DNA from: Mansonella perstans
Lineage: Eukaryota > Nematoda > Chromadorea > Rhabditida > Onchocercidae
Assembly (NCBI GenBank): GCA_037074765.1
Contig: JBAMDO010000012.1
Coordinates: forward strand, 62,001-126,000
Direction: 5' to 3'
Length of the DNA: 64,000 nucleotides
Each line of letters opens with the position of its first letter. Positions within the stretch are counted from its first letter, which is position 1. The position numbers were made by a program, and so were the translations under genes. Below are positions 10,909 through 25,700 of this stretch, in pieces. The notes beneath the pieces were generated by a model. That model ran no database searches. It was not told the origin of the DNA and saw nothing but the letters and a program-made list of their open reading frames with translations.

Positions 10909-13900
10909 TTTCCTTCCCAATTCGATGATATTCCCATCTGCTAAATTTTCGTTCACATGACTTTTACACTGGCATCATCATTACACAGCATGAAAAATTA
11001 ATATGAATCGAATTTTTATATTTTTTACGCAATTTCATATCAACGGAATCAGTGGCAATCGTGCAAAGTTAACAGTTAAATGATAACATCATTTATTTTC
11101 AAAAATCATTCAACGCAAAATTCGTAGTACTTCCTGTTTAACTGTTTGTCAGCCTTATCCTATCCTACCGATCCTACAACATCTTTTTCCTGATTGAATT
11201 ACGTGGTTAAACGTAGCATATTTCTTTTGAAAAGATAATTCAGATTACTTCATGGATTACGGCAAATCCTTTACACAACTTCCTTGTAATAATGCAAGAA
11301 ATTCAAATAACTCCAACAATTTCCGTTCGGCTTCCCAATCTTCTTACCTATACTCTTCTATATTCAATTTCTTACGATCTCCTCTTTTGCACTCCATACA
11401 TATGTCTGATTTAACTTAGCACAGAAAGAGCACATTTAGTCAAAAAATGCATTCCCATTGATGAATATTGATGGTTTCAATCAATGATTCGATTTGAATT
11501 AAAATGTGAAATGAACACGCCATAAAATTTACAAATTTGGAAGTTTTAAAAATCTGAAATTGTTTTAACGAATAATATCATGGAAAGTACTCAAAAAAAT
11601 TTAACATCAAAAATAGTTAGAAATGAAAAAAATGAAAATGAAAAAAAAAAATGACAAATGAAATTTTGACTTTCATCTACAAAGATTTGTCTCTAAAAAT
11701 TAGATCTTAATATTTCAAAAACTGGAAACTGAGGGCCTATTTACCTGATATAGAAAAGATTAAATTTCGGGACGAAATTACAGTCGTGGAAGGAAAATGA
11801 GAGCAAACAGCAACGAACCAAAATCGTGACCTTGGAAAACATCAATAAACGGCCACTTTCAAAGTTACACATAAGTTTCTGAGAGTTGATGCCATTGTCG
11901 CCAATAACACTCACCCCAGCTTGGAAATTTCATCAACAAGCTGTGCTTGGGATTTTCTTCATTGTAAAAAGAAACAATATTTTTTAGAAAATAGCTCAAT
12001 AAATGAATTAGCCAGCTGTAGTAGCTAAGAGGAGAACGTTGTGACAGAATAAATCATGACAAAATCTGGCCGAAAAGCTTTCAAAATTTTCAAAAAAGCG
12101 AATATTTCGTTTCAGTAGTGAGATTTCATTTTGCAATTTTTCCCTCAGACGAAAGCAAAAGTGTCAAACAACAATTGATGTGTGCTTTAGGATATCTCCA
12201 AAATCTCAGCTGGTTTAAGCGTGCTTCATTCTTTTGTTTTGCTGCTAAACTGGTACAGAAATGTAAAATAAATAATGAAGATATTTAATCATGAATAAAC
12301 TTTCAATCAAGTAGGAGTAAAAAAGAGGGATGTATTGATAAATGGAATGAGATAGAAGAAATTGTTGTAGTATGAACACATGTTAAATGAATTATTCATT
12401 ACAAAGCATATTAAGTTGAAACAATTTCAAAAATGACTATTAAAGATAGTTTCAAATATATATGCATAATTTTGAAATGTGAAAAGAGATTTGACAAAAA
12501 ATAAGTTAAAAATCGATTGAGATTAGATGGAAGTTGAAAGAGAAAAAAGTCATTGATGGGAGTAAATGAAAGGATTAAAGTGAGAAAAAGTAGGAAAGTA
12601 GAATGAAATGTCGGATCCATCCATCTTCAAAAGAAGGAGCTAGTGAAATAGACAATTATATCAATAATTGTTCACAGAGTGTGATCGACTCATCTTCCGT
12701 TCATTTTTTTACAGAAGTGCTTGGCTGTAGGTATTCTTTCATGCCTACCATTATGAGATTCCTCTCTGGTTTTTTTTTTTTTTTTTCTTCAGTTTCTTTC
12801 CACTTTACTGAACGAATAATTGCTGATATTCGATAACATTAATTCGTTGAACAAGATGTAAAATATCTGCGGATGTGATGTACATCCGTGCTAATACGTA
12901 AAGGACAGAGCAAACAAAGGTCAATTAGTCACAAACTTTCCTTTCACCAATCCATAATTACAACTATCACTGTTCATTACTTCTTCAATGTCTCCACTAA
13001 TTCTTTGCGTATTTTCGAAAAATTAATCGAAAAGTGACAAAAACAAAGTTTAGTTTAATACAAAATGATCAGTAGACATTGTATATCACAAGTATATGTA
13101 TAAATAAGTTCATCTTAACTGACAATAACTTTTGTGTCAATAAAACAAGTTAACAAATGCAACATCTCGTGCTGGATTAAGGAAAAAATTATGGATAGGA
13201 AGGAATTGTTGTCGATTTCATTTTGTTTACGATGTAAATCACTTGGCTGCATTGATAAGTAAATCACAACTTTGCTCCATGTTTTTTATGGCTATTATTA
13301 TGGTCTGTCATCCACAGATGATTAATATGCAACAAAGGATATTGACAGAACTCAATTTTATCAAATTCAATCTTTAAAATGAGAAAATAATCAATAGGAT
13401 TTAATGAGAGTCCATGGACTAAGAAGCAGCTCTTTGAGCAATATAAAAAAAATTAATAAACGAGCAGTAAATTTTTTTTTGCAGCGAAAGACAAAATGTC
13501 GAAATTTTCGTAAAATTTATTCATGCATTTAAAAACAAAGGAAAAATTATTTGAAACGAATGTTGTTAATGTTGCAGTCAAATGAATGAGATGATTATAA
13601 AACATGCCAAATCATACCACATTTTACATTTCATTGAAATAGCATATGAAAATCTAAATACTTTAAGTGTCTTTTTGAATTTGAGTTTCATGATAATTTA
13701 ATTGCATTAAATTTTGCGCAAAAATTTCTTCACCTTGAAAAAATCAAGCAATTATGCTTCCTATCAATGATATATACCCGAAAGGTAAAGAGAAAAAGGA
13801 ATGTTTCCTTTCCTTTTGTTCACCATCAATCACTGTTGCATAAGAGGAAAATGAAAGTGTTCGCTTAGAGGATTTGTTCGCGGTGGCGATCCCAAAAAAG

Positions 13901-15168
13901 GAAGAAATACAGAGATTCTTGCAATTTACTTTTCGAACTCAAAATATAAGTTCGTTTTACATATATCAAACAAAAGAAGATGAACGAATAAATGCTGAAA
14001 ATTTTATGGCATAAAAAATTTGACTGCCAATTTTACTGCTTTCTTGCTTGGATATGCTAAATAAACAGAAATATATGACAATTTTTATAAATAGATGACA
14101 AGTTGTCATAAGACAGCAGAAATGTAAGCTTTTGGAAATTGTTTAGGAACTAAAATTTGGATTAGAATTTAAAGGTAATACTGTAAAACTTGGCTAGCAA
14201 ATCCAAAACAGTGAAACTGTTTATGAGAAGAATTTCTTTGTTATCGATTTCATTAATCATAATGCAGTATGTGAAACTGCAAAAATATTTCGACGAAAAA
14301 TGACGCGTGTGGTCAGACATGAAATGATTTGAAGAACTGACCAGAATTAATCGATGGAAAAGTGAATAACTTCTAGAAATCGACGAAAGTGAAAACGAAT
14401 GATGCAAAAGAACACAGAGGGATTGATCGTATCGCTCATACAAAAGCTATGCCAAAATATAGGCCTAACAAATAATGGTATTTGTCAATGCTTTCCTTTC
14501 TGCATTAATCTAACTGACGGACATTTATCGATCCATTTTATTAACCACTAAGAAAATATAAAGCGAAACGATGGAGTTTTGGCATTAACTTGATAAGAGA
14601 TCGACAATTCCAATGTGTAAATGGATTTGCACCAAGTACGACAGATACAATGGCTATCTTTGACGACAATGTAATCATGGGAAAGTGTATTCAATGTGCA
14701 CATTCTGCGCAAAATGATTAATTTGATATTGTATGAAACACAGATTGTAAAGTTTTCTTGCAAATTTGAAGCAATTTTAATGAAATAAACAACACACTGA
14801 CAGACAATTTATGGAAGGAAAATCCGTGAAATATGTCCATACAATGTAATACTGTACGTTAAAGTCAATTTCAATTCAACAATAACAAAGAGGAACGTGT
14901 TAATACGTTTCGAGAGAACGACTATGCCGCATTCAAAACAAGCTTAAAGAATAACATTGACATGAACTATCGTTATCACCGGTTGACCTCATACTGAGGA
15001 AGTAAATATAACGTGAACGAGGAACTGAGGAGAGAACATCTATAAGACTCGTTTTAGCGAAATGAAGTAACTAAACATTAAAATTAATAAATAAATGAAT
15101 ATTAGTATGCGATGATGTTAACAAGCAATTGACCTTCAAAATTATTGAAGAAAGGTCAGCACTTCATA
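10909..15168. other. Intergenic, no gene seen
   Basis: About 4.3 kb of very AT-rich sequence with homopolymer runs (for example T at 12770-12786). The 5' flank of GCNT paralog B and the 3' flank of the DUF229 gene lie here. I see no exon with splice signals, no RNA gene and no recognisable element. Confidence 0.6.
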
Positions 15169-18100
15169 TCAAATACAACGCGAACAAAATAGATGCAATT
15201 TTTTGGTAGCACAGCCGAACTTATCGTGATAAACATATGGATCACCGACTAGAGTATATTCGCCTGATCTTACATAGTGTTTTGCGCGGAATAATACAGA
15301 TATCCTGCAAGTAAATTCGCAATCAGCAAGTCAGCATTACATTAATCATTACAGGACTTTTAGATTATAGGAATCCGAATGCATATATATGTTCGCTGAT
15401 ACACTTCAAATTCACCAAATACCTAACACTTTCTACGTATTCCTGGAAATCTATATTTTCATTCAAGTATGACATGGATTACAATTGTTTGAAAATGATA
15501 CAAACCTGCGATCTGTTGAATTTCGAGCAATAATAGGCACTGTAACATTTATCTCAAAATAAATTATTTCCAATTCTGCCTGCTTGCCTCGAATTTTCGG
15601 CCAGCTAAGTAGGTTAAAATTTAAGTGCAAACTGGAAATATGCGCTTTACTGCATCAGAACAGCTGTGCCCGAATGTCGTCCATAGAATAAGCCATTAAT
15701 GATAATTGTTATGATACACATGTTGACATAAAGCATCCTACCATTCTTTTTCACCTTCTCCCCTTGCCCGAAAAAAAAAAAAACTCACTCAGCCTGATCT
15801 CGTAATCCGTGTCTAACCATTTGATTGATACTGTACGCTTCAACTTTTTCCGAAAGTATTTGCAGATGTTTGACATCAAGACAATCGTTATTTACAATAG
15901 TATTCCTTGCCAGATTTACCAAATTCTTAAACTCTTTTGAAGTACTGCAAAAGAAGAAACAGTGGTCAAATCAGGGTCAAATCTGACAAATTATAAAAGT
16001 CTTTATTATATTACAAAGTAGCTTGGAAGAAGACTTTGGAAGAAACTTTTGTCACGGCGTAAATGCTGCCAACCAATACGAGAAAACATCTATAAAAATT
16101 CAAGAAAAAAAGTTTTTTTTCGAAATATTAAGCTAAAAAAAACCTGCCTGTTCAGCCTGCGCAAATTTCTTCGCTCCATACACAGACAAAAATTCTGCGG
16201 AATGCCGGCATCTTCACAAGTTCGATCTTCGTTTACCACTTCATCCATTAAACTGATACCCCTACCTAGGCACTCAACTTTTTAAATTTCCTTAAACTAA
16301 ACCTTGTCCTTAACTTAGTTTTAGCACAATATATTAATTTTTTTCTGATATTTCGAAATACTGTCCAAAAAATTATTAAAAAACTATCACTAACATACTG
16401 CAACTTCTGTCACTGTCAGAACTAATACAAATGTAATACAAATGGTTTGTACTGCAACTAAATTTATTCAATATCTTTAATTACCTTTGCGGTCGTAGTA
16501 GGATCGATTTCTCCGAAATTCTGCTCTCGAGATATCCTTTAATGTTTGATGTATGTCGAAATTGCTCGTTAATCTAAATTTCCAAAGGATTTTAAAAATA
16601 AACTGAATGTTTGTTCTTAATTATGAACTCTCGTCGGTTAATTCTTTTTATTCATGAACTTTGGTCTGGAAACCTCTTGTTACTGTCAGGCATTGTTGGT
16701 ACTGACGTAGTTGATTATCGCCAAACGAAATTAAAATTCTTTTGACATTTTCGGGAATTTAGCAATAAACTATTTTGTATAAATACGGTCAATAAACATA
16801 TCAAATTTTAGAAACAAAAAAGTTTAAATTAAATTTTCAAACCTTTTCGTATTTTTCCTCAAATTTCTCATTTCTTGTTGATACTTGTAAGTGAAGGCAT
16901 CGGGCAACCTGATACTGAACAGTGGCGCTCGTTCTTCGATGCGGCCAATGTATGTTCGCTGAATTGAACCAATTCGGTTTCCATGATCTCCCATTATGAC
17001 CAATGCCATGGAATTGAACACTCCGCTGTCATGTAGACGTTGTAAGGATGTCCTAAAGGATATGTATTACTTCAGTATTTAGTAAATGATTTGTATAAGA
17101 AAAGCATTGGGAAAATGTAGAGATAAGACGTATTATAGGACAAAAAGTAATTAAGAAGTCTTTCATTTTGAACTATTGAAATAAATAACTTGTAAAAATA
17201 AAAAACACAAAATTTCATTCATATAGTTCTGCGACTTACGATAACCGTTCATCGATAGCTTCGATATAATTCGGATTGTTATGTGTTAGGTCAGTTATAA
17301 AATTGAATGAAAAGTGACATATGTCTTTGAATTTCGTCGCAAATGTTTCCCATATGTCCAAATAGATTTCGGCGCAAATCTATGTGATTTTAAATTCAGT
17401 TACGCACAATAACAATAATCATCCTGTAGCTCGATCAAAACTACTGGTTGAAATCTACATTTATCTTGTAATCATTAAAATGGTACCTCTCCGGTTCGTA
17501 AACACTGACCAGTGGCAGGTTTTACATTATGACGAGTGTTGAACAAGTGAAAGGGTCGAAAGTAGAAATGCGCTGGTGGTGTTTTATATCCCTGGAATGT
17601 CTCGTTGGGATAATGGAATAGTCCGCGAAATACATTACCAATATCATCATTTACCATGGTTAAGCATTTCCTGTCTTCAGATTTAAGCTTGTATTCAGTG
17701 TACACATTTTTCATCTTACATCTTACATTTTATTGCTTTGCGGGATTACTACACTTTATACTATTTAATATATTTCAACATTAACAAGTATTTTAATCGG
17801 ACAGTATCATGTAAAATCGGTGAATTATCCGGTAAGTTGATACCTTAAATTTCGCTACTAATTCAACCATATTTGTGCTACTATTACCGAATCACTTCAC
17901 AATTAAAAAATCCTCAGTAAGCAAATAAATAAACAGTACCTTTCATCATTTTCCATAAGAAATCAATATCTTCCAAGGAAACTATTTTCTTTCCTGGTAA
18001 AATTTCACCACCATTACCACCAATCTGGGGCAATATTGATTTGCCAGCCAATATCGGCAACAAATTCACTGCAGAATTATCGCCTATTTTTGTATATCCT

Positions 18101-20176
18101 AAAACTATCAAGCGTGAGTTTTTGTAAATTTTTGAAAAAATTATTATTGTATGGTTTAAAACTGCATCGATTACATCTCCCTGGTTCACCAGTAAATAAC
18201 TTTAATTGCAGTAAGCACCAGCCTGAGTCACCGGTTCAATTCGACTCAAAATCAATTTCCAGGCTAACATCAAATTTAATTCCTGACTGATAAGCTGTTA
18301 GTAGGATTTTTATAATTATTTGAAACCTTCTAATATGATAAAACCAAGCTGTTTCATGTATCTAACAGTTTTGTGCATATGTCGTAGAAACTGATTCCTC
18401 GATACTGAATCTAGTACAAGAATATTAAGCGATGGCTTCTCCTAAAAATAAAAAAGATGATATAATACTTCGTTACATGATGTACTTGATCGAAGCAGAT
18501 CCGTTTGAAATAGAAAAATATTTTACGTCTTTTTTGATCCAAATTTTCAATGTTTAGAAAAAAAAATTCACGAAACTTACTGGATCTGCTTGCTTGAATT
18601 CCGACTTTTCCTTTAGCTGAAAGAAATATTTGAGCAAAAATTCGCTAAAATTTAAAAACAGTCACCAGAATTCATTTATACCACTAATAACAACTATGTA
18701 TACTATCCTTTTTACTTGCTTCTCCATTATTTTTATCCAGAAGGGTGATGTACAGAAAAATTGACTGAATTAAAAATATGAATTTTTCATATATCAACCA
18801 ACCACATCATCCATTCTGGAAAATGTTACGAAAGCTCGCTCGTAAAATATGGAATCGTTATAAAATGGTTTATTGCTGATTTTTCCAACCAAAGTTCTAT
18901 TGTAACACCGCACTATGAACTGATCATATAAAACACGAAGTCGCTTACTGGGGGCTATCTGCAATGCGAGTGGATTTCTTGAAAAGTTTGCTATTTCCAG
19001 CTCAAAGATTTGAAATTCGAAAATTGATCAGTTACAAAAACAATATATCGGTCAATTCGACGACTTTTTTGCTAAGGTAAAGATTTCAAAACAGATTAAT
19101 ATTATATAATATAAATGAAAAGCCAAATGCAAGAGAATTAATTTCCACCATTAAAATTATTGGATACCTCGACGGGATCACCAACAAGTTGATACCAACT
19201 GATATTTGGATATAAGCCACCACTGAGACCTTGATAGTAGCACCTAAAATGTTATTTGCAACTAAGTTTTTATTGTAAGTGATGAACTTCAGTTTCCTTT
19301 AAAGTAAATCAGGAATGAACAGGAAGTGTAGAAGAGAGCATTAAATGATATCAAATCTGTTTTTTTTTTAAAGAAAACTAACTTGTTTTTGGGAACTCGA
19401 ACTTGTTTCCAAGGCTCTAGTTCACCATGTACTATTAAGTATCCATCGTCCATAGAAGCCATATTTGGCATTTGGCTGTTGCATCGAATAGATCTAGATG
19501 TTCGAAATTTAAAATCCGCAAAATTGATGTTAAGAGACAACGAGACAATGTTCGTTTTTTTGATTTTGCAAATAATAGATTTTGAAATATTATCCGCACG
19601 ATATGATTTATTGTTTCTATTTAATATTTTTTTATTATTAGTTATTGTGATTTTTGTATTTTTTCAAAGATAAGGCTGTTAATATTAGTTTTATAAATAA
19701 ACATTTCGTAGGTAAAAGATATGATATTACACTTTCACTTATCCATACTCTCCTCATTCATTCTCATTTGCTGCGCTTTTTCTATTATCCTTGCCTGACC
19801 CCTTTCAATCAGTAGTATCACATCGTCTTCTCCGTGTTATGCCATATTTTTGACAAAGAAAATTCGACGACTGGGTACATATTTGTCCTGATTGGTGATA
19901 TTGATTGCGGATTGCAATTTTGTGATTTGTCAATAAAACAAATATATCCTTTGCAGTTCTTTTAGGACACCGCTATGCCTCTCGTATACCTTATCTGCGT
20001 CTGACGTCTGATAGCCGACACAATTAATAAAATTATAAGGGTCAATAGAACAAATCGAAAAGTGTTTAAAAACAACCTATAATGCTCGACATAACCTTCT
20101 AAATTCGGCTCGTTCGGTTCAATTATCGGAAGTTTACAAGTATTTTCCAGCAACAAAGTTTCACTAAGCGAATCAT
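15169..20176 (-). CDS. DUF229 family protein (sulfatase/alkaline phosphatase-like)
   Basis: Fifteen consecutive minus-strand exons match the DUF229 family (PF02995), large in nematodes and related to the alkaline-phosphatase/sulfatase fold; substrate unknown. Exons: 20077-20176, 19383-19493, 19168-19243, 18803-19000, 18581-18616, 18327-18441, 17940-18098, 17487-17674, 17240-17379, 16843-17052, 16485-16573, 16148-16277, 15789-15944, 15506-15631, 15169-15304 (about 655 aa, near full family length). Key blocks: [51 protein letters not shown] (the nucleophile region), [33 protein letters not shown] (metal-site Asp-His), [30 protein letters not shown] and a C-terminal Cys-rich end. The exon ending 16148 needs a GC donor to keep frame. 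The acceptor at 19001-19002 is weak. The 5' exon is unresolved: the first listed exon needs one base from upstream. A secreted or type II protein is inferred. Confidence 0.88.
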
Positions 20177-22717
20177 CTGTAACACAGGCAGTGGTGATAC
20201 AGAATGAAAAAATATAAAACTGGCAACAGTTAATGAATTTGGAAAAACAGAAGAATTGAGCATGTCGGTTGTGTCAAAGATGTGATTAATATTAAATGCG
20301 ATTAGTAGTGAATTGAACAATTTCCCCATATTAGGCACGATTACAGTTGAATTGTTTTTCTAGGTCTTCTCAATGCAAGTTATCGAAAAGGATTGAAAAA
20401 GAGAACACCGAATATCATATTTCACCCCTTTGTCGATTTTTTCAAAAAAGCGAGGAATTCAAATCGCACATTTTATCGAATCATCGACGGTACGAACCAG
20501 AAAAGTTTGATGAACCGACCGTCAATAAATCTGGTTGATGTATTCGTTGTTTGAACATGCGCAACAAATATAGAACGCAAATAATTTTAATGCTGTACAA
20601 CTAAAAATGAAAACAAATGATATAAAGTAAATTGAAAATTAAAAACCATCCAGAGGATCACCATGAGCTTAAATCACGATGCAATTTCCACACGGTTTTG
20701 ATCTATACTAGCCATTTTCAGAGACAAGAATTATTGTTGATCAAGACAAGCCACATCGTACCTATGGAAAAGTACGATGATGGATTGAGATAACATAACG
20801 AATTGTATCGTAATTTGTTCCAATAAAATCATCTAATGTAGCACAAATTAGTCACACTTATAAAGCACTGTTCCTAATTGCGCAGAAAATTTGATTAAAA
20901 ATTAATATTGAATTCTTCACTCTATGGAAACATCTTGAGTGTTCATCATAGCAGCCACTCTTTTTTGTTTCCAGCCATGATAACTGTGTATAAGATAAAA
21001 ATAGAGATAAAGGAACTTACGACTAAATATTTCTTCCAAGTCAAATACTTTTTCCAGCGAAACATTGTATAATCAGGTTCCTTCCTAAACTGGATTACGA
21101 CATCCAATACTTATTAGCAAATAAAGTTTTCATATTTACAAACTAAAGTCACAGATATCTTCATTCCGGGAATCTATATGAGAATGATATAATGTTTGTC
21201 ATTACAGAGATTTTTTGGAAGTTTTAAAAAACAATCACCACTTAGAATTTATGATTTATGAATTAGTTATTTACTTTTAAAAGTTTTGGAAAGATCTGGG
21301 AGCAGTAGAAGTTGCTAAAAAAGAGAATATTTGATTTTTAACATCGATGTTTGGGCGCAGTTCTTCTAAATATAAAACTAACAGTATGAATCTTGAGCAT
21401 TTATTAACATCAAAAGTTTATTAACCATAGATGGTGAGACGAATTGTTCGACTAAGCAACAAAAATGAGCAATATTGAAAAACGGGAAACAGACAGATAA
21501 GTTAACGACATGGACAATGACAACATGGGATGGAAAAGTATTTCAGCAATGTGATTGGAATGACCACTCCTCTTTTTTTTTTAGTTCAACCAATTTGCTC
21601 CCTTTCGATTGCATAATATGAATTGAGAAATCAGTAACAAGATTTTTACTAGAAAATCAACATAACAATGGTTAACAAACTAAAATGGATAGTGAATAGC
21701 TAACAAACAAATCGTTGAATTGTTTGGATTTAAACGATGGTGAAATATTAAATGACAATTTCTATTGAAAAGGTCAATATGGTTGGATGAATATCGGAAG
21801 AGAAATTTACCAGTTATAGCAATGACAAAAGAATGAAGATAGTAATAAAAGGAAATAATCTGCATAGTATATTTTTAATCGAAAAACTTTTAACCAAAAA
21901 TCTTCTATAATAGAATCTTTAATCGAAAAAAATTCTATTATAGAAGCTACTAAGAAGTGTACGGCGTTTATCATTTTTTTTTTTTTTTTTTTTGTGTTGC
22001 AAAATTGACAATCAATTACAGATTAACTGATTAATTTATAGCTTCTATAATTTCTATAATTCCATAATAGCTTCTACAATAGTGTTTAATAATTGCCTTT
22101 TGTATTTGGAAGCCAAAAAATAGAACTTCAAAACATCCAATAAAATGTGCAAATGATTCACTCATATAAAGTTAAAAAGGAGAAGCTAAAGTGTGATAAT
22201 GATAATAGCAATAATTATTATTCTCTTATCATTTTCATTTTCATTCTCATTGTTTCTCTCTTTTCATTTCATTTGTTCATTTGTCCTTATTTCAGAAATT
22301 TTAAGTAGCAATTTTTGAATAAAGCATTGAAAGTTACGTATCCATTGGGATTTATGCAAGTAAGGGTGATTTATTTCAATCGATCGATTGTTTATTCTTT
22401 AATTGAATGTAAAATTTATTAACATTTATTTAGCATTTGAAAGAATACATATGTCAGACAATACACAGAATGAAATCTGCCTTAATGTTTGATCACTTAA
22501 ATATTAAATGATTATTAGTCAATTGCAGTAGTTTCGGGACGAATTTGTTTCACACTGTCACATCTATGGACCGTAAGATCTGGTGGCTATAAAGGGTATA
22601 TGGACAACAGGCTAAGGACTATGGCTTCGATAGAAGATGAATTCAGAGGGGCAAAGGTTACCGAGGAATAGTTTTCAGTTAGAGTTGATAAGAAAAATTT
22701 TTACGTGAGTATTTTGC
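20177..22717. other. Intergenic between DUF229 gene and eIF3c
   Basis: The missing 5' exon of the DUF229 gene may lie just above 20177; an ATG near 20327 (MGKLFNSLLIAFN) is open but no donor joins it in phase. The region also holds an inverted repeat at 21902-21946 and a T run near 21977. Bases 22560-22660 are less AT-rich and contain a 19-codon frame, probably part of the eIF3c outron or promoter. Confidence 0.5.
21902..21946. repeat. 15-bp inverted repeat
   Basis: The arms cttctataatagaat (21902-21916) and attctattatagaag (21932-21946) are exact reverse complements around a 15-base loop. Related words (ttaatcgaaaaa, gcttctataat, tagcttctac) recur on both sides between about 21877 and 22085, suggesting a decayed small palindromic element. 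Confidence 0.75.
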
Positions 22718-22719
22718 AG
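22718..22719 (+). promoter_or_regulatory. Candidate trans-splice acceptor of eIF3c
   Basis: attttgcag ends 9 bases before the eIF3c ATG at 22729. No in-phase coding exon is visible upstream, and the nearest donor-like gtgagt is too close (about 16 bases) to form an intron, so a spliced-leader acceptor is the likely reading. Confidence 0.55.
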
Positions 22720-22728
22720 AGACGTGCA

Positions 22729-25700
22729 ATGTCGAAATTCTTCAAAGGAGCAGTATCAAGTTCGGATTCATCGGGTTCCGAGAGTAGCGATGAAGAACCA
22801 TATGTACCGATCAAGAGACCGCAGTTTGTTTTCATAAAATATTGCTTTTGTTCCCATTAAATTGCTTGAGGCCAAGCTGTCCTTATCAGCTTCTTATCAT
22901 CCTTGTCAGTAAGAAGTATGCATCTGTCTTTACTAATGATGTAATTATAGAGCAGCCTTTGCATATCCATCTGATAGTGATGATGAAGGTCAAAAGCGCG
23001 TCGTCAAAGCGCAGAAAGATCGAAAATTTGAAGAATTGAAAGATTTGATTAAACAAGCAAAAAACTCAAGAAATATCAAGGATATGTCAAAGCTTTTGTC
23101 AAGTATGTTAAGTATAGTGAAGCATTCTCTAAAAAAAAAAGACCCTTTGCTTTTACTTTGCAACGTTATTCCTAAAACTCAAGTAATTATGAATCATAAT
23201 TCAATTATGAATTCAAATTCAATTAATAATTCACTTGTGAATCAATTATAATTATGAATAATTCAATTAATTTCAAGTGAATTTCTTCCTTTCTTTATCC
23301 TAACCTTTTTCCGCAGATCATAAAAATTATTTGTTCATGCATGTATTTCAAGGTTGCTTTTTTTTTCATTAGAAGAGATTTAGATGAAAAAGTAATATAT
23401 CAGAGCAGAGCTTGGTGAAGCATAAGTGACATTTTATAATCATTATTAAGATATTGAGAATAATCAGATGGTGATATTTTTCAGCGTTCGAAGAGCTGTG
23501 TAAAGTATTTGAAAAAACAAAAATCGTATTAACGCGACAAAATATGTCAACACCTCGTTTTTATGTACGAATTTTGGTTGAATTGGAAGATTTTGTGAAC
23601 GAACAGTGGGATGATAAAGAAGCACGGAAAACAATGTCAAAAGCAAATTCGAAGGGTCTCACCGCACTGCGCCAAAAAATTCGTAAATATAATAAAGTAG
23701 GTGATGATAGAGAAATGCAGCATCCAACCAATCCGATCCTGAAAAATAGTTAGGATTATTCATATTTTAGGATATGGAAGTGGAAGTCAATGCCTACAGG
23801 TCAGAACCAGATCCAGTGGGATATTCAAGTGCAGATAATCAAGACGAAGAAGATGAACAGGTAATATTTGACATTTTGGTTTTGATTTCTGAGTCTTAAT
23901 TAAGCAGATTATTTTGTGAAGTATTCGAAATTTGAAATTTGTTCAGGAAGAACCCGAAAATGAGGAAGAAGTGGAGAAAAGTAAGCCACACAGTGATCTC
24001 AGAGATTCAGATGAATGGAGTTCTGACTCAAATGTTTCTTCAGACAGTGATTCTGATCTTGATCTTGAAGGGAAACAAATGGAGGATTTGCGCAAATTCT
24101 TTTTGAAGTACTTTTTTTTTTGCTTTTGGATGAAACTGAATGTTCGTAAATAGCAATTAAAATGATTGTTTTGTAGAAAAGAATTCAAGGAAGGTGGTGA
24201 AGCTGAAGGTAAAGAGAAACGTCAGGCAGAAAGAGCTCAAAAGCAAAAGGAACAAAAAGAGCGTGAAGCGAAAGAAAAAACTGAAGAAAATGAAAATGAT
24301 GATACGTGGGTTGCGGTGCCAACAAAAGAAGAGAAAATGCGTCAACTTTTCGATCCTAAGACTGAAATTAATCATGAAGTGAGGCTTGTAATGAACACGA
24401 TTTCTGATATCAATCATCTTTGCATTTTTCAAATCAAACATATATTTAATAATTTTAAAGGTCGTAATCAATAAACTGCAAGAAGTCATCTCCGCACGAG
24501 GACGCAAATCGACCAATCCCAAACATTACGTACGCAGCTTGCAGGAATTATTCAGAATTGCTGATGAGGTTTGTTGCTAATTTCTGTTTTTCTTGATTTT
24601 GGATTAATTTTAGTCACGTAGTTTCGAACTTGATCTTGATGAACAATATAATTTTCAGCATAAGCTTGGTGCCGGTGTTTTGGTGAAAATTCTGTTTTCA
24701 ATCATCTCTGCTCTTTTTGAATTAAATGCCCGAATCAGCGACTGCATGGATTATTCTTCTTGGAACAAGTACGACTTTTTACGAAATATTTAATATAAAG
24801 AATTCTTTCATGAATTTTAATATAGGTATTCCATTTCTTTCAGAACACTAGGAGCTACCAACAGCCTGATAGACATGTTGAACGAGTACCCCGATGTTGT
24901 ATTATCAATAGGTATCAGTGAAGATGATGAAAATATACAAGATGCAACCAAACCGTATACTGTGCATGGTTCTGTCCTAATGAGTGTGCATCGTCTGGAT
25001 ACAGAATTAACTAAGATACTGCAAAATGCGGATTGTCACAGCACTGACTATATTGAAAAGTTCATTTTTGTTGAATTTTTGTAATCTTTAACTTCATTTG
25101 ACCTCTCTTATTAAGGCACTCATCGCGTCATCCCATTAATTTCATTAAAATAAGACAAAGAGATTAAGTCATCGATAATGAAATCGAAATATTTTTCAAA
25201 AACTACAAGAAAGACAGTGACTTTGTTGCGTAGGTATTTCAGCTTAGGTTCAATTTTTGGATTTCTGCTTAGTCCTGGGAAAATCACTGAAGCAGTTAAG
25301 CAACATTGTTTTTTGGGTGTAATTGAGTGCACAGTAAATTACTGTTGGGAAACTGATTTTACTGGATATATTTTTCTGTTTTATGTCTTATTATAGTTTG
25401 TAGTTTATATATTCTGTGCATTGAGCATTTCTACTGCAAAGAAGACATCATCGTAAACAGGAGATATATATGTATATATAAATAATACAAAAGGTTTTTT
25501 AGGCTAATTATTTATTTACAAAACTATGTGTTTCCTGCCCTAGTAATCCTTACGTTTTTTGTTTTTATATTCATAATTGTACAACTGTCATTACGTTTAA
25601 AACTAAAAAAAAAAACGAGCTACCGTAAAAATACCCTCTAACTTTTACTAAAACTACAACAAAAAAACCTAAAAAAATAACACGATATATATATATATAT

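Noticed and set aside
15350..15413. Possible extra DUF229 exon ([14 protein letters not shown] or RYLVNLKC reading)
   Set aside because: Both readings end in a stop and neither resembles the family C-terminus. Direct joining of 15506 to 15304 keeps frame and gives the Cys-containing end.
22600..22654. Small frame MDNRLRTMASIEDEFRGAK ending at a GT, upstream of eIF3c
   Set aside because: It does not join the eIF3c first exon as coding sequence and the known N-terminus starts at the ATG 22729; more likely outron.
25087..25400. Open frames within eIF3c intron 10
   Set aside because: The intron joins EK to [11 protein letters not shown] in perfect phase and family alignment; the frames have no similarity and no splice context.
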